Shown: one piece after another, positions 8,952 through 17,195 of the stretch | Position numbering within the stretch: the first letter of the stretch is position 1 | Layout of the letters: the number at the start of each line of letters is the position of its first letter | NCBI RefSeq assembly: GCF_000021925.1 | Contig: NC_011830.1 | Location: 4,375,001-4,439,000, forward strand | Origin: Desulfitobacterium hafniense DCB-2 | Lineage (GTDB): Bacteria; Bacillota; Desulfitobacteriia; Desulfitobacteriales; Desulfitobacteriaceae | Direction: 5' to 3' | DNA: 64,000 bases | The notes under the pieces: generated by a model | Database searches by the model: none | What the model saw: the letters and a program-made list of their open reading frames with translations, nothing else | Told to the model about the DNA's origin: nothing | Position numbers and translations under genes: made by a program

Positions 8952-9730
8952 GTTCCCTGCCACCCTTTATACAGCTCTAAAAGCCAGGTCATGGCCCGCT
9001 CAAAAAGCATGTTGACTGTTTCGCCAAAAAAGCCGATTCCCAAAAAAAGAATGGTAAAACCGAAGATGATCTTCACGGGAAAGATAACCGTAAAAATATT
9101 CATCTGGGGCACGGTGCGCATCAAGAGCCCCACGCCGATATCCGTCAGAACCAACGCACCGATGACGGGGAGGGCCAATTGTACGGATAAGGTGAAGATT
9201 TCCCGAATGAGAAAGATATAATAATTAAGTCCTTGGGGGAGAGCCCCCGGATTGATCGGGACATAAGTATAGCTCTTGACCATAGCCGCAATAAGATAAT
9301 GGTGAGAGTTGGTAGCCAGGAGGAGCATAATGGCCAAAATCATTTGAAAATTACCCATCATCGCACTTTGCACACCAAAAATCGGATCGATGGCTCCGCT
9401 CATATTAAAGCCCATCTGCATGTCAATTAATTGACCTGCCCCTTCTAATACGGCAGTGATGGCATAAATGACAAAGCCGATCACAAGGCCAACCACAATT
9501 TCTTTGATTAGTAGTGCTGCATAGGGCAGTGTTTCGCTGGGAATCTGGGGTCCGGCGGCCATGATGAGCGGATAGAGGATGATCGAAATGCTTACCGCTA
9601 AGCCTAGTTTGACCATGGCGGGAACCCCGCGGGCTCCAAACACCGGAGCCAGCATAATCATGCCTGCCCAACGTGAGAGAATAAGGAGGAACAGCGTGAG
9701 ATTCCATTGCAAAAATTCTGCTAAGCCCAT
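8948..9730 (-). CDS. fliR: Flagellar export gate protein FliR
   Basis: 260 residues, highly hydrophobic, with about six membrane segments. FliR forms the export gate with FliP and FliQ inside the MS ring. Motifs such as RWAGMIMLAPVFG near the N-terminus and GFNMSGAIDPIFG in the middle are typical. A GGAGGAGAGAC Shine-Dalgarno precedes ATG 9730. Its 3' end is coupled to flhB. Since fliQ just upstream is frameshifted, expression or assembly of this gate may be affected. Confidence 0.96.
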   Translation of the reverse strand: MGLAEFLQWNLTLFLLILSRWAGMIMLAPVFGARGVPAMVKLGLAVSISIILYPLIMAAGPQIPSETLPYAALLIKEIVVGLVIGFVIYAITAVLEGAGQLIDMQMGFNMSGAIDPIFGVQSAMMGNFQMILAIMLLLATNSHHYLIAAMVKSYTYVPINPGALPQGLNYYIFLIREIFTLSVQLALPVIGALVLTDIGVGLLMRTVPQMNIFTVIFPVKIIFGFTILFLGIGFFGETVNMLFERAMTWLLELYKGWQGT

Positions 9731-9748
9731 GTCTCTCCTCCGCGATGA

Positions 9749-10022
9749 TTAGTATTTACCAAAAATAGCCAGATCGTTAAAAAGATTGGTCGTAAAACCT
9801 GTAATCACATTAAGCATCCACGGACCCAATAAAAGCATAACAAGTGCAATGGCCAGGATTTTGGGAATAAAGGTCAGGGTCTGCTCTTGAATCTGGGTCA
9901 TGGCCTGAAAAAATACTGACCAGCAAACCCACAAGCAAGCTCACACCCAATACAGGACCTCCGATCATCAAGGCTGTCATCAAGGCTTCTTTGGCCAGAT
10001 AAAGTACGTCACTTTGATTCAT
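9749..10022 (-). pseudogene. fliQ: FliQ export gate protein, coding frame broken by a 1-base insertion
   Basis: The ATG at 10022 opens a frame whose first 38 residues are good FliQ (NQSDVLYLAKEALMTALMI, then a membrane segment). At the T6 run (plus-strand A6 at 9908-9913) the match jumps to the next frame, which continues with QAMTQIQEQTLTFIPKI and a second membrane segment to the stop at 9749. Removing one T gives a normal 90-residue FliQ. As written, translation would end in a 70-residue protein with an unrelated tail. Neighbours fliP and fliR are intact. FliQ is essential for export, so this is a sequencing error in a homopolymer, a recent loss-of-motility mutation, or rescue by slippage; six bases is short for efficient slippage. 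Confidence 0.9.
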
Positions 10023-10039
10023 TCATACACATCCTTAGG

Positions 10040-10819
10040 TTAGTAGAAGCTCGTGACAAGTGACTGGACGACAAGGTGCCAACCGTCCACCAAGACAAAC
10101 AGAAGAATCTTAAAGGGCAAGGAAACCATCATGGGGGGAAGCATCATCATACCCATGGACATCAGCACAGAAGCCACCAACATATCGATCACCATAAAGG
10201 GGATAAAGATGGCAAAGCCCATCTGAAAGGCTGTCTTCAGCTCACTGATCACAAAGGCAGGAATGAGAACATAAGTGGGAATATCGCCGTAAGTTTGCGG
10301 TTGCTCCATTCTGGCCAGACCGACAAACAGGGTAAGATCTTTTTCCCGGGTCTGCTCGAACATAAATTGCCTTAAAGGGGCTTCCGCTTGCTGCAGAGCC
10401 TCGGCCTGGGTTATTTGATTTTGCATATAAGGCTGAAGGGCCTGAGTATTGATCTCATTCCAAGTGGGCGCCATGACGAAAAAGGTTAAGAATAAAGAAA
10501 GACCGATAAGTACCTGATTGGGCGGCAGCTGCTGTGTACCAAGGGCATTGCGCACAAAGGAGAGGACGATAATCGTCCGTGTAAAAGAGGTCATCAGCAC
10601 AAGAATAGCCGGGGCGATAGAGATTACGGTCAATAAAAGCAGGATTTGCAGGGTTGAACTGGTTTGCTCAGCCGTTGTCGTCCCGAAATCAAGGGTTAAT
10701 CCTGCGGCCAAAACTGAATCTGTATTGACCAGTATTCCTCCCCAAATCAAAAAGAACAGCAGCAAAGCTTTTATATTTCGCTTCTTTGCTGAACCCAATG
10801 CCTTCACGGTGGCTGTCAT
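10040..10819 (-). CDS. fliP: Flagellar export gate protein FliP
   Basis: 259 residues: a cleavable signal peptide (hydrophobic residues about 17-39, ending VLAAG) and four membrane segments. Family motifs include TSFTRTIIVLSFVRNALGTQQLPPNQVLIGLSLFLTFF (read as consecutive blocks) and PAFVISELKTAFQMGF. FliP is the core of the export gate. It starts at ATG 10819, overlapping the fliO stop, after GAGGAGGTGGACCA. Confidence 0.97.
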   Translation of the reverse strand: MTATVKALGSAKKRNIKALLLFFLIWGGILVNTDSVLAAGLTLDFGTTTAEQTSSTLQILLLLTVISIAPAILVLMTSFTRTIIVLSFVRNALGTQQLPPNQVLIGLSLFLTFFVMAPTWNEINTQALQPYMQNQITQAEALQQAEAPLRQFMFEQTREKDLTLFVGLARMEQPQTYGDIPTYVLIPAFVISELKTAFQMGFAIFIPFMVIDMLVASVLMSMGMMMLPPMMVSLPFKILLFVLVDGWHLVVQSLVTSFY

Positions 10820-11313
10820 TGGTCCACCTCCTCAAGCAAACGTTCAAGCTCATCGGCAAAGGGCTCTTTCCCCCGGCGTCGTTTACCGCCAAAGGTGCGC
10901 TGGGCAATTCCGGATAGAATGCCCTCTACACGCTCAGCGGGCCGGTGGGCCAGCTCATCCAGGATCTCGGCCGCCAGTTCAGGGTCATTGATCTCATCGA
11001 TCTTCGTCAAATGATGATCCGTTCCCCCCAGGATCTGGAGCTTTCCGGCAATTTCCACTAAATAGAGAGATTGGCTGGCACTAAGCATTTGCCGATCCAG
11101 AACTCTCGCCCAAGGCGCCTGCATGCCCCGGAAAGAAGCCTGGTTCATCTTGCGGATGACCCATAAAGCAACTATCAGAATAAGGAGAAAGACGAGAATC
11201 GTCCCGATGATCCCCCCCCAGTAGGAGGGATCGGATACACTTCTACTAACTTCACCCGTCATCTGAGGTTGAAAGGGCGTCTTTTCATCTATACTCACTT
11301 GGATATTTGGCAT
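10816..11313 (-). CDS. fliO: Flagellar biosynthesis protein FliO
   Basis: 165 residues with one membrane helix (about 33-53) and a cytoplasmic domain whose VLDRQMLSASQSLYLVEIAGK and ILGGTDHHLTKI blocks are typical of FliO/FliZ. FliO helps FliP assemble. The C-terminal tail is basic then acidic. It starts 1 base after the cheY stop and overlaps fliP at its 3' end. Confidence 0.92.
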   Translation of the reverse strand: MPNIQVSIDEKTPFQPQMTGEVSRSVSDPSYWGGIIGTILVFLLILIVALWVIRKMNQASFRGMQAPWARVLDRQMLSASQSLYLVEIAGKLQILGGTDHHLTKIDEINDPELAAEILDELAHRPAERVEGILSGIAQRTFGGKRRRGKEPFADELERLLEEVDQ

Positions 11314-11314
11314 T

Positions 11315-11677
11315 TTACTTCAGCGCCTTTTTTACAGCCTCAACCACCCGATCTGCTTGGAAGGGTTTTACAATAAAGTCCTTGGCACCGGATTGAATGG
11401 CATCGATAACCATCGCTTGCTGGCCCATGGCACTACACATAATGATCTTGGCTTGAGGGTCCTTCTTGCGAATTTCACGAACGGCCTGCAGTCCATCCAT
11501 TTCAGGCATGGTAATGTCCATGATCACTAAATCCGGGGTCAATTCAACAAATTTGTCCACGGCCACAGCCCCATTTTCTGCCTCACCAACCACTGTGAAG
11601 CCGTTCTTGGTTAAGATATCCTTGACCATCATCCGCATAAACGCAGCATCATCAACAATTAAAACATTAGCACCCAC
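11315..11677 (-). CDS. cheY: Chemotaxis response regulator CheY
   Basis: 120 residues, a single receiver domain: acidic pair Asp9/Asp10, phospho-acceptor Asp54 in VIMDITMPEMDG, conserved Ser in MCSAMGQQ and Lys in FIVKPF. CheY-P, made by CheA, binds FliM and FliY to change rotation. The GTG start at 11677 follows AGGAGGAAAAATT. In related operons cheY lies right behind fliY; here the IS110-type insertion separates them, so cheY and all genes downstream may depend on read-through or on a promoter in the inserted region. Confidence 0.97.
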   Translation of the reverse strand: MGANVLIVDDAAFMRMMVKDILTKNGFTVVGEAENGAVAVDKFVELTPDLVIMDITMPEMDGLQAVREIRKKDPQAKIIMCSAMGQQAMVIDAIQSGAKDFIVKPFQADRVVEAVKKALK

Positions 11678-11699
11678 AATTTTTCCTCCTCGTATAATT

Positions 11700-12316
11700 G
11701 ATTTAGTTCCTGCCCCACGAGTCCCAAAAACTAATGGAACGTGGGGTATTTAAATGACCATAGAAAACTGGAAATTCAGTAGATATGGTCAACCGCAACA
11801 AGATGCACACAGGATAACGCATACCCCATGCAGCCGTCGTGCCTGTGGGCAGTGTGGACAAGTCAACCCCAAGGCATACTTCAAATTCGACTTGTCCAAA
11901 GCCTGTTGGGAAAGCTCTTTTAGGACAGACCCCAAAGGGCTTTTCCACAGGCTGGCACTGTCCACAGGCTCAGGATGAGGAATACCTGAGATTCCTCAGA
12001 TCGTTCTTTGACAACAAAAAAGTATTTAAGTTTGTTGGGATTTCAAGCAAAATGGTACCGTGAGGTTCGTTCTGGCAAAGCCTTTTCCTCCTTGAGGCTC
12101 TGACCTCTTTTTAAGTCTGACTGCCAGCCCACAATTTGAACTTTTAACTCGAAGGTTGCACAGCTTAAAGGGAACTCCTCCGATAGTAGCAGATCGGTTG
12201 GATCCAAGGTCTTTTTAGGACAAGTGCTGATTCGGCGAGGTTGTTGACCTGTTGTGGTGCCTGGTCCCAACGTTAATCTTACAAATTGTTTGGCTCAGAA
12301 AGTGAGGTGATTTTAA
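11700..12316. other. Non-coding region with stacked hairpins upstream of the IS110-type transposase
   Basis: About 620 bases without a credible gene. It holds several inverted repeats: CCCCACG/CGTGGGG (11713-11719, 11740-11746); TGGACAAGTC/GACTTGTCCA, 10 bp perfect (11855-11864, 11889-11898); an imperfect 15-16 bp pair starting AGCCTGT (11900-11915) and ending ACAGGCT (11939-11953); and TGAGGAAT/ATTCCTCA (11976-11983, 11991-11998). A short CCGAT/ATCGG hairpin lies near 12179-12196. IS110 elements encode a bridge RNA in such a 5' non-coding region, so part of this may be that RNA; the first 300 bases could be another, older insertion. The left end of the IS could not be placed. Confidence 0.5.
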
Positions 12317-13650
12317 TTGAGTTTATTTGTCGGTATTGATGTGAGTTCCAGTGATTTTAAAGTGCGAATCTTAGATGAGCGTGGTAATGAACCGGTTAAA
12401 AGGCTACGGGCTTTGAATGATCAGCCTGGTTGTGAGCAAGTTGCCCGATATCTCTTTGACGCCTGTGCTCAAGTGAATGTGGACCGGCTGGTTATTGGTT
12501 TAGAGGCCACTTCCGTATACAGTTGGCCGTTACAAATGTTCTTAGCGGAAGACCATTCTTTAGCCCCTTTGCAGCCCCAAATTTATTCCTTTAACCCCAA
12601 GGTCGTTGCTAATTTCAAGAAGGCTTATGTGGACCTTCCGAAAAACGATTGGATTGATGCCTGGGTCATTGCCGAACGTCTACGCTTCGGTCGGCTCCCA
12701 GAGGGCTCTCAGGTCGATTTCCGCTACTTACCCTTACAGCGCCTCACTCGCTTTCGGTGTCATTTGATTGAGATGATTTCCAGAGAGAAGAATTATTTTC
12801 TCACGAACTTGTTCTTGAAGTTTAGCACGCTTGCCCAAGGTGCGGTTTTTAGTAACACTTTCGGCGCTACTTCTGAATCCTTGACACTTGAGTTTTTTTC
12901 TCCAGAAGAGGTTGCGGCTCGACCGCTTGATGAACTGATTGATTTCCTCATGGAGAAAGGAAAACGTCATTTCGAGGATCCGGAAACCAAAGCCAGAGAG
13001 TTGAAGGAAGCTGCCCGCAAGGCCCATCGACTGCGTGGAAGCCTATTGCAACCCATTAACCTTATCCTGGCCACGAGCATTGAAACCATCCACACCTTGG
13101 AGAAGCAGGTAAAGAAAATCGATAAGGCAATCGAAGCAGAAATCAGGCATTTCCCGAATACGCTCATTACCATTCCCGGTATTGGCCCTGTGCTTTCAGC
13201 TGGTATTATTGCTGAGATCGGAGACATCCGTCGTTTTCCGAATGAAGGAGCCTTAGCAAAGTTTATTGGGTTAACCTGGCGTACCCACCAGTCAGGTGAT
13301 TTTACAGCCGATGACACACCCTTAACCCGAACTGGCAACACCTACTTGCGCAGTTATATCATCCAGGCTGCTAACTTAGTACGCCAAAAGGAACCAGAGT
13401 ACAAGGTCTTCTACCAACGTAAATTTTCGGAAAGTAAGACTCATCATCATCGCCGTGCTCTCGTGCTTACTGCACGCAAACTCGTCCGTATGGTTGATGC
13501 TCTGCTACGCAGCAACCAAATCTATAGGCCACATGGCAATAGGGGGAATGCAAACCAAGCATGAATTGCGCTAACCGATACTCCATTTTTGTAACTTTTT
13601 CCCACGATAGTTTGGGAATGAGATGGTTTCTTGTTGCCTTTTTTGCCCAC
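12040..13650 (+). mobile_element. IS110-family insertion sequence (ends approximate)
   Basis: The element is recognised by its transposase; IS110 elements lack clear terminal inverted repeats and usually make no target duplication, so the ends given are estimates. It splits fliY from cheY and is transcribed against the flagellar operon. The flanking 13565-13749 segment holds no gene; it contains a small GACTC/GAGTC hairpin near 13676-13690. Confidence 0.6.
12317..13564 (+). CDS. IS110-family transposase (DEDD recombinase)
   Basis: 415 residues. The N-terminal RuvC-like domain shows the DEDD set: Asp8 in VGIDVSS, Glu63 in GLEATSVYSW, Asp111 and Asp114 in KNDWIDAWVIAERL. A helical linker (about 195-275) leads to the Transposase_20 domain with TIPGIGPVLSAGIIAEIGD and FIGLTWRTHQSGDF, which carries the conserved serine. 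IS110 recombinases move DNA under guidance of a bridge RNA. The start is TTG at 12317, 6 bases after GAGGTGA. No frameshift is seen, so the enzyme may be active. Confidence 0.95.
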   Translation: MSLFVGIDVSSSDFKVRILDERGNEPVKRLRALNDQPGCEQVARYLFDACAQVNVDRLVIGLEATSVYSWPLQMFLAEDHSLAPLQPQIYSFNPKVVANFKKAYVDLPKNDWIDAWVIAERLRFGRLPEGSQVDFRYLPLQRLTRFRCHLIEMISREKNYFLTNLFLKFSTLAQGAVFSNTFGATSESLTLEFFSPEEVAARPLDELIDFLMEKGKRHFEDPETKARELKEAARKAHRLRGSLLQPINLILATSIETIHTLEKQVKKIDKAIEAEIRHFPNTLITIPGIGPVLSAGIIAEIGDIRRFPNEGALAKFIGLTWRTHQSGDFTADDTPLTRTGNTYLRSYIIQAANLVRQKEPEYKVFYQRKFSESKTHHHRRALVLTARKLVRMVDALLRSNQIYRPHGNRGNANQA

Positions 13651-13749
13651 TGATTATTAGCTAACTGAAAATTTGACTCGCTTAGAGTCTTGACATATTA
13701 CCGAAGGACTTATTAAAAACGGGATAAATCTTAAATCTTTACTGGGGTT

Positions 13750-15003
13750 TTATTGAAACCCCATGGCCTTTGTCATGCGTTCACCGGGCTGTACAATATC
13801 GGTAATGCGTATCCCAAAGGTTTCATTGATGACAACGACTTCACATTTGGCGATAAGTTTACCGTTAACAATCATATCCACCGGTTCTCCAGCCAGGCGA
13901 TCCAGCTCAATGACTGAGCCGGGTCCCAACTCAAGGATTTCCTTAATGGTTTTCTTGGCTTTGCCTAACTCCACGCTGACCTGCAAAGGAACATCCAAGA
14001 TAAGTTCGAGGTTCTCCTGCCCATGAAGGGGATCACCAGGCTTTAAGGGAACGAATTGGGCCGGTTGTACCGGTGTAGGCGGAACCCCATAGCCTGGAGT
14101 ATAATAACCGCCTTGATTGTGCCCATAAGCAGGCCCGCCATACCCTTGCTGCTGCTGAGGAGGATATTCCGGCTGAGCCTGAGGCATAAAGTGACCGGGG
14201 GCCGGTGCCGCTGGCTGCCCATAGCCGCTGACGGGTGCCTGAGGCTGTTCCATCTGGAGGGAAGGAGCCGGAGTAGGGGTAGGGGCGGGTTTGGGCTCCG
14301 GTTTCGAACCGCTTCCTCCCATGGTCCCCAGAAGCTTGCCAACCATTCCTTTCGCTACATGAATGGGAATCACTTGAACTAAAATGCTGTCAATGACATC
14401 CTCCACCACCATCCGGAAAGAAATCCGCACCAGTTCTTCGTGGGATTGAAGCACGTTGGTAATAATGTCGTCATCCTGGGGAGACATATCATTCAAGACG
14501 AGCTGGGGTGGTGTAATATCCACGACAGAATTAAACATGGTGGACATGGAGGTAGCCGCTGAACCCATCATCTGGTTCATGGCTTCCGAGATGCCGCTGA
14601 TGCTGAGCTCTGAAAGCTCTGTCGGGGGGTTCTCCCCTGTTCCTCCCATCATGAGATCCACGATAACCGCTCCATCCCGTTGGGAAAGGATGAGAAGATT
14701 AGACCCTTCAATTCCCGCTTTATACCGGACATCGACGATCACCGAAGGAATGGGATAATCCTTGCGGATTTGCTCTGCACTGGCCATATCCACTTTAGGG
14801 GTGGTAATTTCGACTTTCTTTCCTAAGAGCTGGGACAGGGTTGTGGCTGCTGTTCCCATGGAGATATTGGCAATTTCTCCTATAGCATCCCTTTCCATAT
14901 CACTGAACTCTACCGCCGGTTCCTTTTGCGCTGGGGGATCCGTTTGCTGATTCCCTCCCAGCAGGGCATCGATTTCTTCCTGGGAAAGCATCCCGTTACC
15001 CAT
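13750..15003 (-). CDS. fliY: Flagellar motor switch protein FliY (CheC-like plus FliN domain)
   Basis: 417 residues in three parts. The N-terminal LSQEEIDALLGG matches the CheY-P docking peptide of FliM. A CheC-like domain (about 35-225) has two phosphatase motifs (IGEIANISMG; ISEAMNQMMGS, the second lacking the full ExxN spacing). After a Pro/Gln/Gly/Tyr-rich linker (about 240-335) comes a FliN/SpoA C-ring domain (about 340-417; ELGKAKKTIKEILELGPGSVIELD). FliY builds the C ring and can dephosphorylate CheY-P. The ATG at 15003 overlaps the fliM stop. A GGGGTTT/AAACCCC hairpin (13745-13763) spans the stop codon. The IS110-type element lies just downstream. Confidence 0.96.
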   Translation of the reverse strand: MGNGMLSQEEIDALLGGNQQTDPPAQKEPAVEFSDMERDAIGEIANISMGTAATTLSQLLGKKVEITTPKVDMASAEQIRKDYPIPSVIVDVRYKAGIEGSNLLILSQRDGAVIVDLMMGGTGENPPTELSELSISGISEAMNQMMGSAATSMSTMFNSVVDITPPQLVLNDMSPQDDDIITNVLQSHEELVRISFRMVVEDVIDSILVQVIPIHVAKGMVGKLLGTMGGSGSKPEPKPAPTPTPAPSLQMEQPQAPVSGYGQPAAPAPGHFMPQAQPEYPPQQQQGYGGPAYGHNQGGYYTPGYGVPPTPVQPAQFVPLKPGDPLHGQENLELILDVPLQVSVELGKAKKTIKEILELGPGSVIELDRLAGEPVDMIVNGKLIAKCEVVVINETFGIRITDIVQPGERMTKAMGFQ

Positions 15004-15991
15004 CCTGATCCCTTCCTTCCTCAACGATTTCTGTTATTTGAACAGCGAGATGTTCCCCATGCAGACCAGGAATTCCTTTAAACTTTCTAAAATTCCCAAC
15101 ATAAACAGGGAGCGCTTCTTTAACGTTTTGCATCAGCGGGATCACATCCCCTGGTGCCAATTCCAAAAGGTCACGAACTAAAATCTCCGAATGTCCCAGC
15201 AAGGTGGTCATATCCACTTTTGCCCATTCGATCTTCCTGCGAATGGCGTTAACCTGTTCCTTGGAGGTCACTTTGGCCTGAGTCGAAAAGAGGAACAAGG
15301 TACTGAGTTTGTCTAAGACAGGCTCCAGCACCAGATAAGGCAGGCACATATTGACCATTCCCACCATTTCTCCCACCTGAACCTCCAAAGTGACGAGGAT
15401 GATCATTTCATTGGGGGCCACAATTTGAGTAAACTGAGGGTTGGTTTCCAGAACTATGTACTCCGGCTCATTGGAAATAACCTCAGACCAGGCTTCCCCA
15501 ATCAGATTAATCATCTGTTGCGCCCGGTGGGAAATAATCGTTCGCTCAATCTCCGTCAGATCCCGATTCTTCTCCGAACCTTGTCCCTGCCCCCCCAGCA
15601 ACCGGTCAATGATCGCAAAAGCCAAGGCCGGACTCATCTCCATCAGCAGTGTTCCCTCCAGGGGATTCAAAGTATATAAACTGAGGATCGTCGGATTGGG
15701 CAAGGAACGGATGAACTCATCATAGGTTATTTGCTCAATGGAGCTCACTTTAGTCTCGATAACCGAATGAAGATGCCCCGACAAGTAGGTGGTCAAGGAC
15801 CGGCAATAATTCTCATAAATATTCTGGAGGGAGTGAATCTGATCTTTGGAAAATTTGTTCGGTCGTCTAAAATCGTAAACTCGGACTTTCTTCTGTACTT
15901 TCGTGGTTTTAATTTCCTCAGCATCGACTTGACCATCAGAAAGTGCGTTTAGCAGGGCATCAATTTCGTCTTGTGACAATACCTCTCCCAT
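14996..15991 (-). CDS. fliM: Flagellar motor switch protein FliM
   Basis: 331 residues from ATG 15991 (after GAGAGGGGGGATCTT). The N-terminal EVLSQDEIDALLNAL is the CheY-P docking motif. The CheC-like middle domain has IDRLLGGQGQG, and the C-terminal SpoA domain (about 245-322) has LGHSEILVRDLLELAPGDVI. FliM sits in the C ring between FliG and FliY and sets rotation direction. Seven extra codons precede this start in the same frame but lack a ribosome site of their own. Confidence 0.97.
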   Translation of the reverse strand: MGEVLSQDEIDALLNALSDGQVDAEEIKTTKVQKKVRVYDFRRPNKFSKDQIHSLQNIYENYCRSLTTYLSGHLHSVIETKVSSIEQITYDEFIRSLPNPTILSLYTLNPLEGTLLMEMSPALAFAIIDRLLGGQGQGSEKNRDLTEIERTIISHRAQQMINLIGEAWSEVISNEPEYIVLETNPQFTQIVAPNEMIILVTLEVQVGEMVGMVNMCLPYLVLEPVLDKLSTLFLFSTQAKVTSKEQVNAIRRKIEWAKVDMTTLLGHSEILVRDLLELAPGDVIPLMQNVKEALPVYVGNFRKFKGIPGLHGEHLAVQITEIVEEGRDQDG

Positions 15992-16096
15992 AAGATCCCC
16001 CCTCTCAAACATTCTTGTTTACGTATTATAGTAATGCAGGTATGTCAAAAACAACAGCATTTTTCACAGTTAAGCAGTATTTTCCAGTTGGAATGC

Positions 16097-16525
16097 TTAC
16101 TGATAAACAAAGGATAAGAAGAAAATTCCCTGAACCTGGTTGCCTGTGACTTCATTAAGTTGGCTAATCAGTTCGTTTTTCAGATCTTCACGGACCTCGG
16201 GTTGCATATCCTTTAAGGTCTTGCTGGAAAGAACGGTATTAATCCGATCCTTAATAAAGGCATCCTTAGCTGTAAGCACAGCTTCTGATTTTTCGTTCAT
16301 TCCTTCAAGAGCTATTGAGGTCTTAAGAAAAGCTCCGCCCTGAAGATTGACAGTAAATTCTCCAACAGATATAACGGGGCCCTCTTCCTTCTTGATCACG
16401 GCCTGTCCTGTAGGGCTGGGGCTGTCTGAGAAGAATAGCTTTTGGGCACCCAAGGTGCCGACGACACCAATGGTCGATCCTAAAAATCCGGCAAGAAAAA
16501 TTGCAATAATTAACTTTCGGTCCAT
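16097..16525 (-). CDS. fliL: Flagellar basal-body protein FliL
   Basis: 142 residues from ATG 16525: one membrane helix (about 5-28), then a periplasmic/extracytoplasmic FliL domain with VISVGEFTVNLQGGAFLKTSIALE and DRINTVLSSKTLKDMQ. FliL surrounds the stator and supports torque. The start overlaps the end of flbD. The Shine-Dalgarno (AAGGGGA) is rather far from ATG, so a slightly different start is possible. Confidence 0.93.
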   Translation of the reverse strand: MDRKLIIAIFLAGFLGSTIGVVGTLGAQKLFFSDSPSPTGQAVIKKEEGPVISVGEFTVNLQGGAFLKTSIALEGMNEKSEAVLTAKDAFIKDRINTVLSSKTLKDMQPEVREDLKNELISQLNEVTGNQVQGIFFLSFVYQ

Positions 16526-16737
16526 TGCTCTGACATCTCCCCTTCTTCTCGAAATAACGGATGACAATGTCTTTTATATTCCGTCACTCTGCGAATGAGT
16601 TCTTCCGTCGTTTCTTTGACAACGTATTTATTTCCTCCCGTTAAGGTGATGACCGTATCCGGGGTTGCTTCCATGCTTTCGATCAGGTCCGAATTAAGAA
16701 CCAGTTTTTTACCATTGATGCGGGTGACTTCGATCAT
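16510..16737 (-). CDS. flbD: FlbD family flagellar protein (YlzI-like)
   Basis: 75 residues: IEVTRINGKKLVLNSDLIE and VITLTGGNKYVVKETTEELI are the family hallmarks. In Firmicutes the gene lies between flgE and fliL. Here it follows fliJ directly, so the block usually found between (fliK, flgD, flgE) is absent. Its exact role is unknown. It overlaps fliJ by 4 bases and fliL by 16. Confidence 0.9.
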   Translation of the reverse strand: MIEVTRINGKKLVLNSDLIESMEATPDTVITLTGGNKYVVKETTEELIRRVTEYKRHCHPLFREEGEMSEQWTES

Positions 16738-17177
16738 AAGCTACTCCTCCGTCCAAACATTATTTGGCCTGCTTCATCCAGGACAGCTTGTTCACGCCGC
16801 TGTTCTTTAAGATTGAATACCGCCCTTTGTTTCTCCTTCAACTTCTTCAACTTCTCAGTATCCTGGTGGGCTTCAAGAAGCCTTTGCCGCTGCTGTGTGA
16901 CCACTTTTTCCTGTTGGGATACTTCCTCCGCTATATAACGCAGAAGCTCGATCTGCTTTTGGGTAAAGCTTTGCCATAGACCCAGATCCTGAGGTGAGGT
17001 TCGACAAGCCTCCTCTTGACCCAGCAAGGCAAATTGCCACACTCTCTCTTGATCCTGACAGGCCTTTTGGAGAGAAAAATGCTTTTGGATCTCCTGAGCA
17101 AGAAGCCGCTGCTGCTCTTCAAGGCTGCGTTCGGCCAGCCTTAAGGCTGCCTCGAGGCGGAATCTGAATTTGGCCAA
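16734..17177 (-). CDS. fliJ: Flagellar export protein FliJ
   Basis: 147 residues, almost wholly predicted coiled coil and rich in Gln, Glu, Arg and Lys, as in FliJ, the stalk that links the FliI ATPase to FlhA. FRFRLEAALRLAERSLEEQQ is a typical N-terminus. The start is TTG 17177, 8 bases after AAGGAGG. It follows fliI in the standard order. Confidence 0.9.
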   Translation of the reverse strand: MAKFRFRLEAALRLAERSLEEQQRLLAQEIQKHFSLQKACQDQERVWQFALLGQEEACRTSPQDLGLWQSFTQKQIELLRYIAEEVSQQEKVVTQQRQRLLEAHQDTEKLKKLKEKQRAVFNLKEQRREQAVLDEAGQIMFGRRSSL

Positions 17178-17195
17178 TCGAATCGCCTCCTTATC

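Noticed and set aside
11754..12063. Plus-strand frames of 70-80 codons upstream of the IS110 transposase (one with CGQCG)
   Set aside because: They cross the stacked hairpins and lack ribosome sites; the Cys pattern is likely chance from GTGG-rich repeats.
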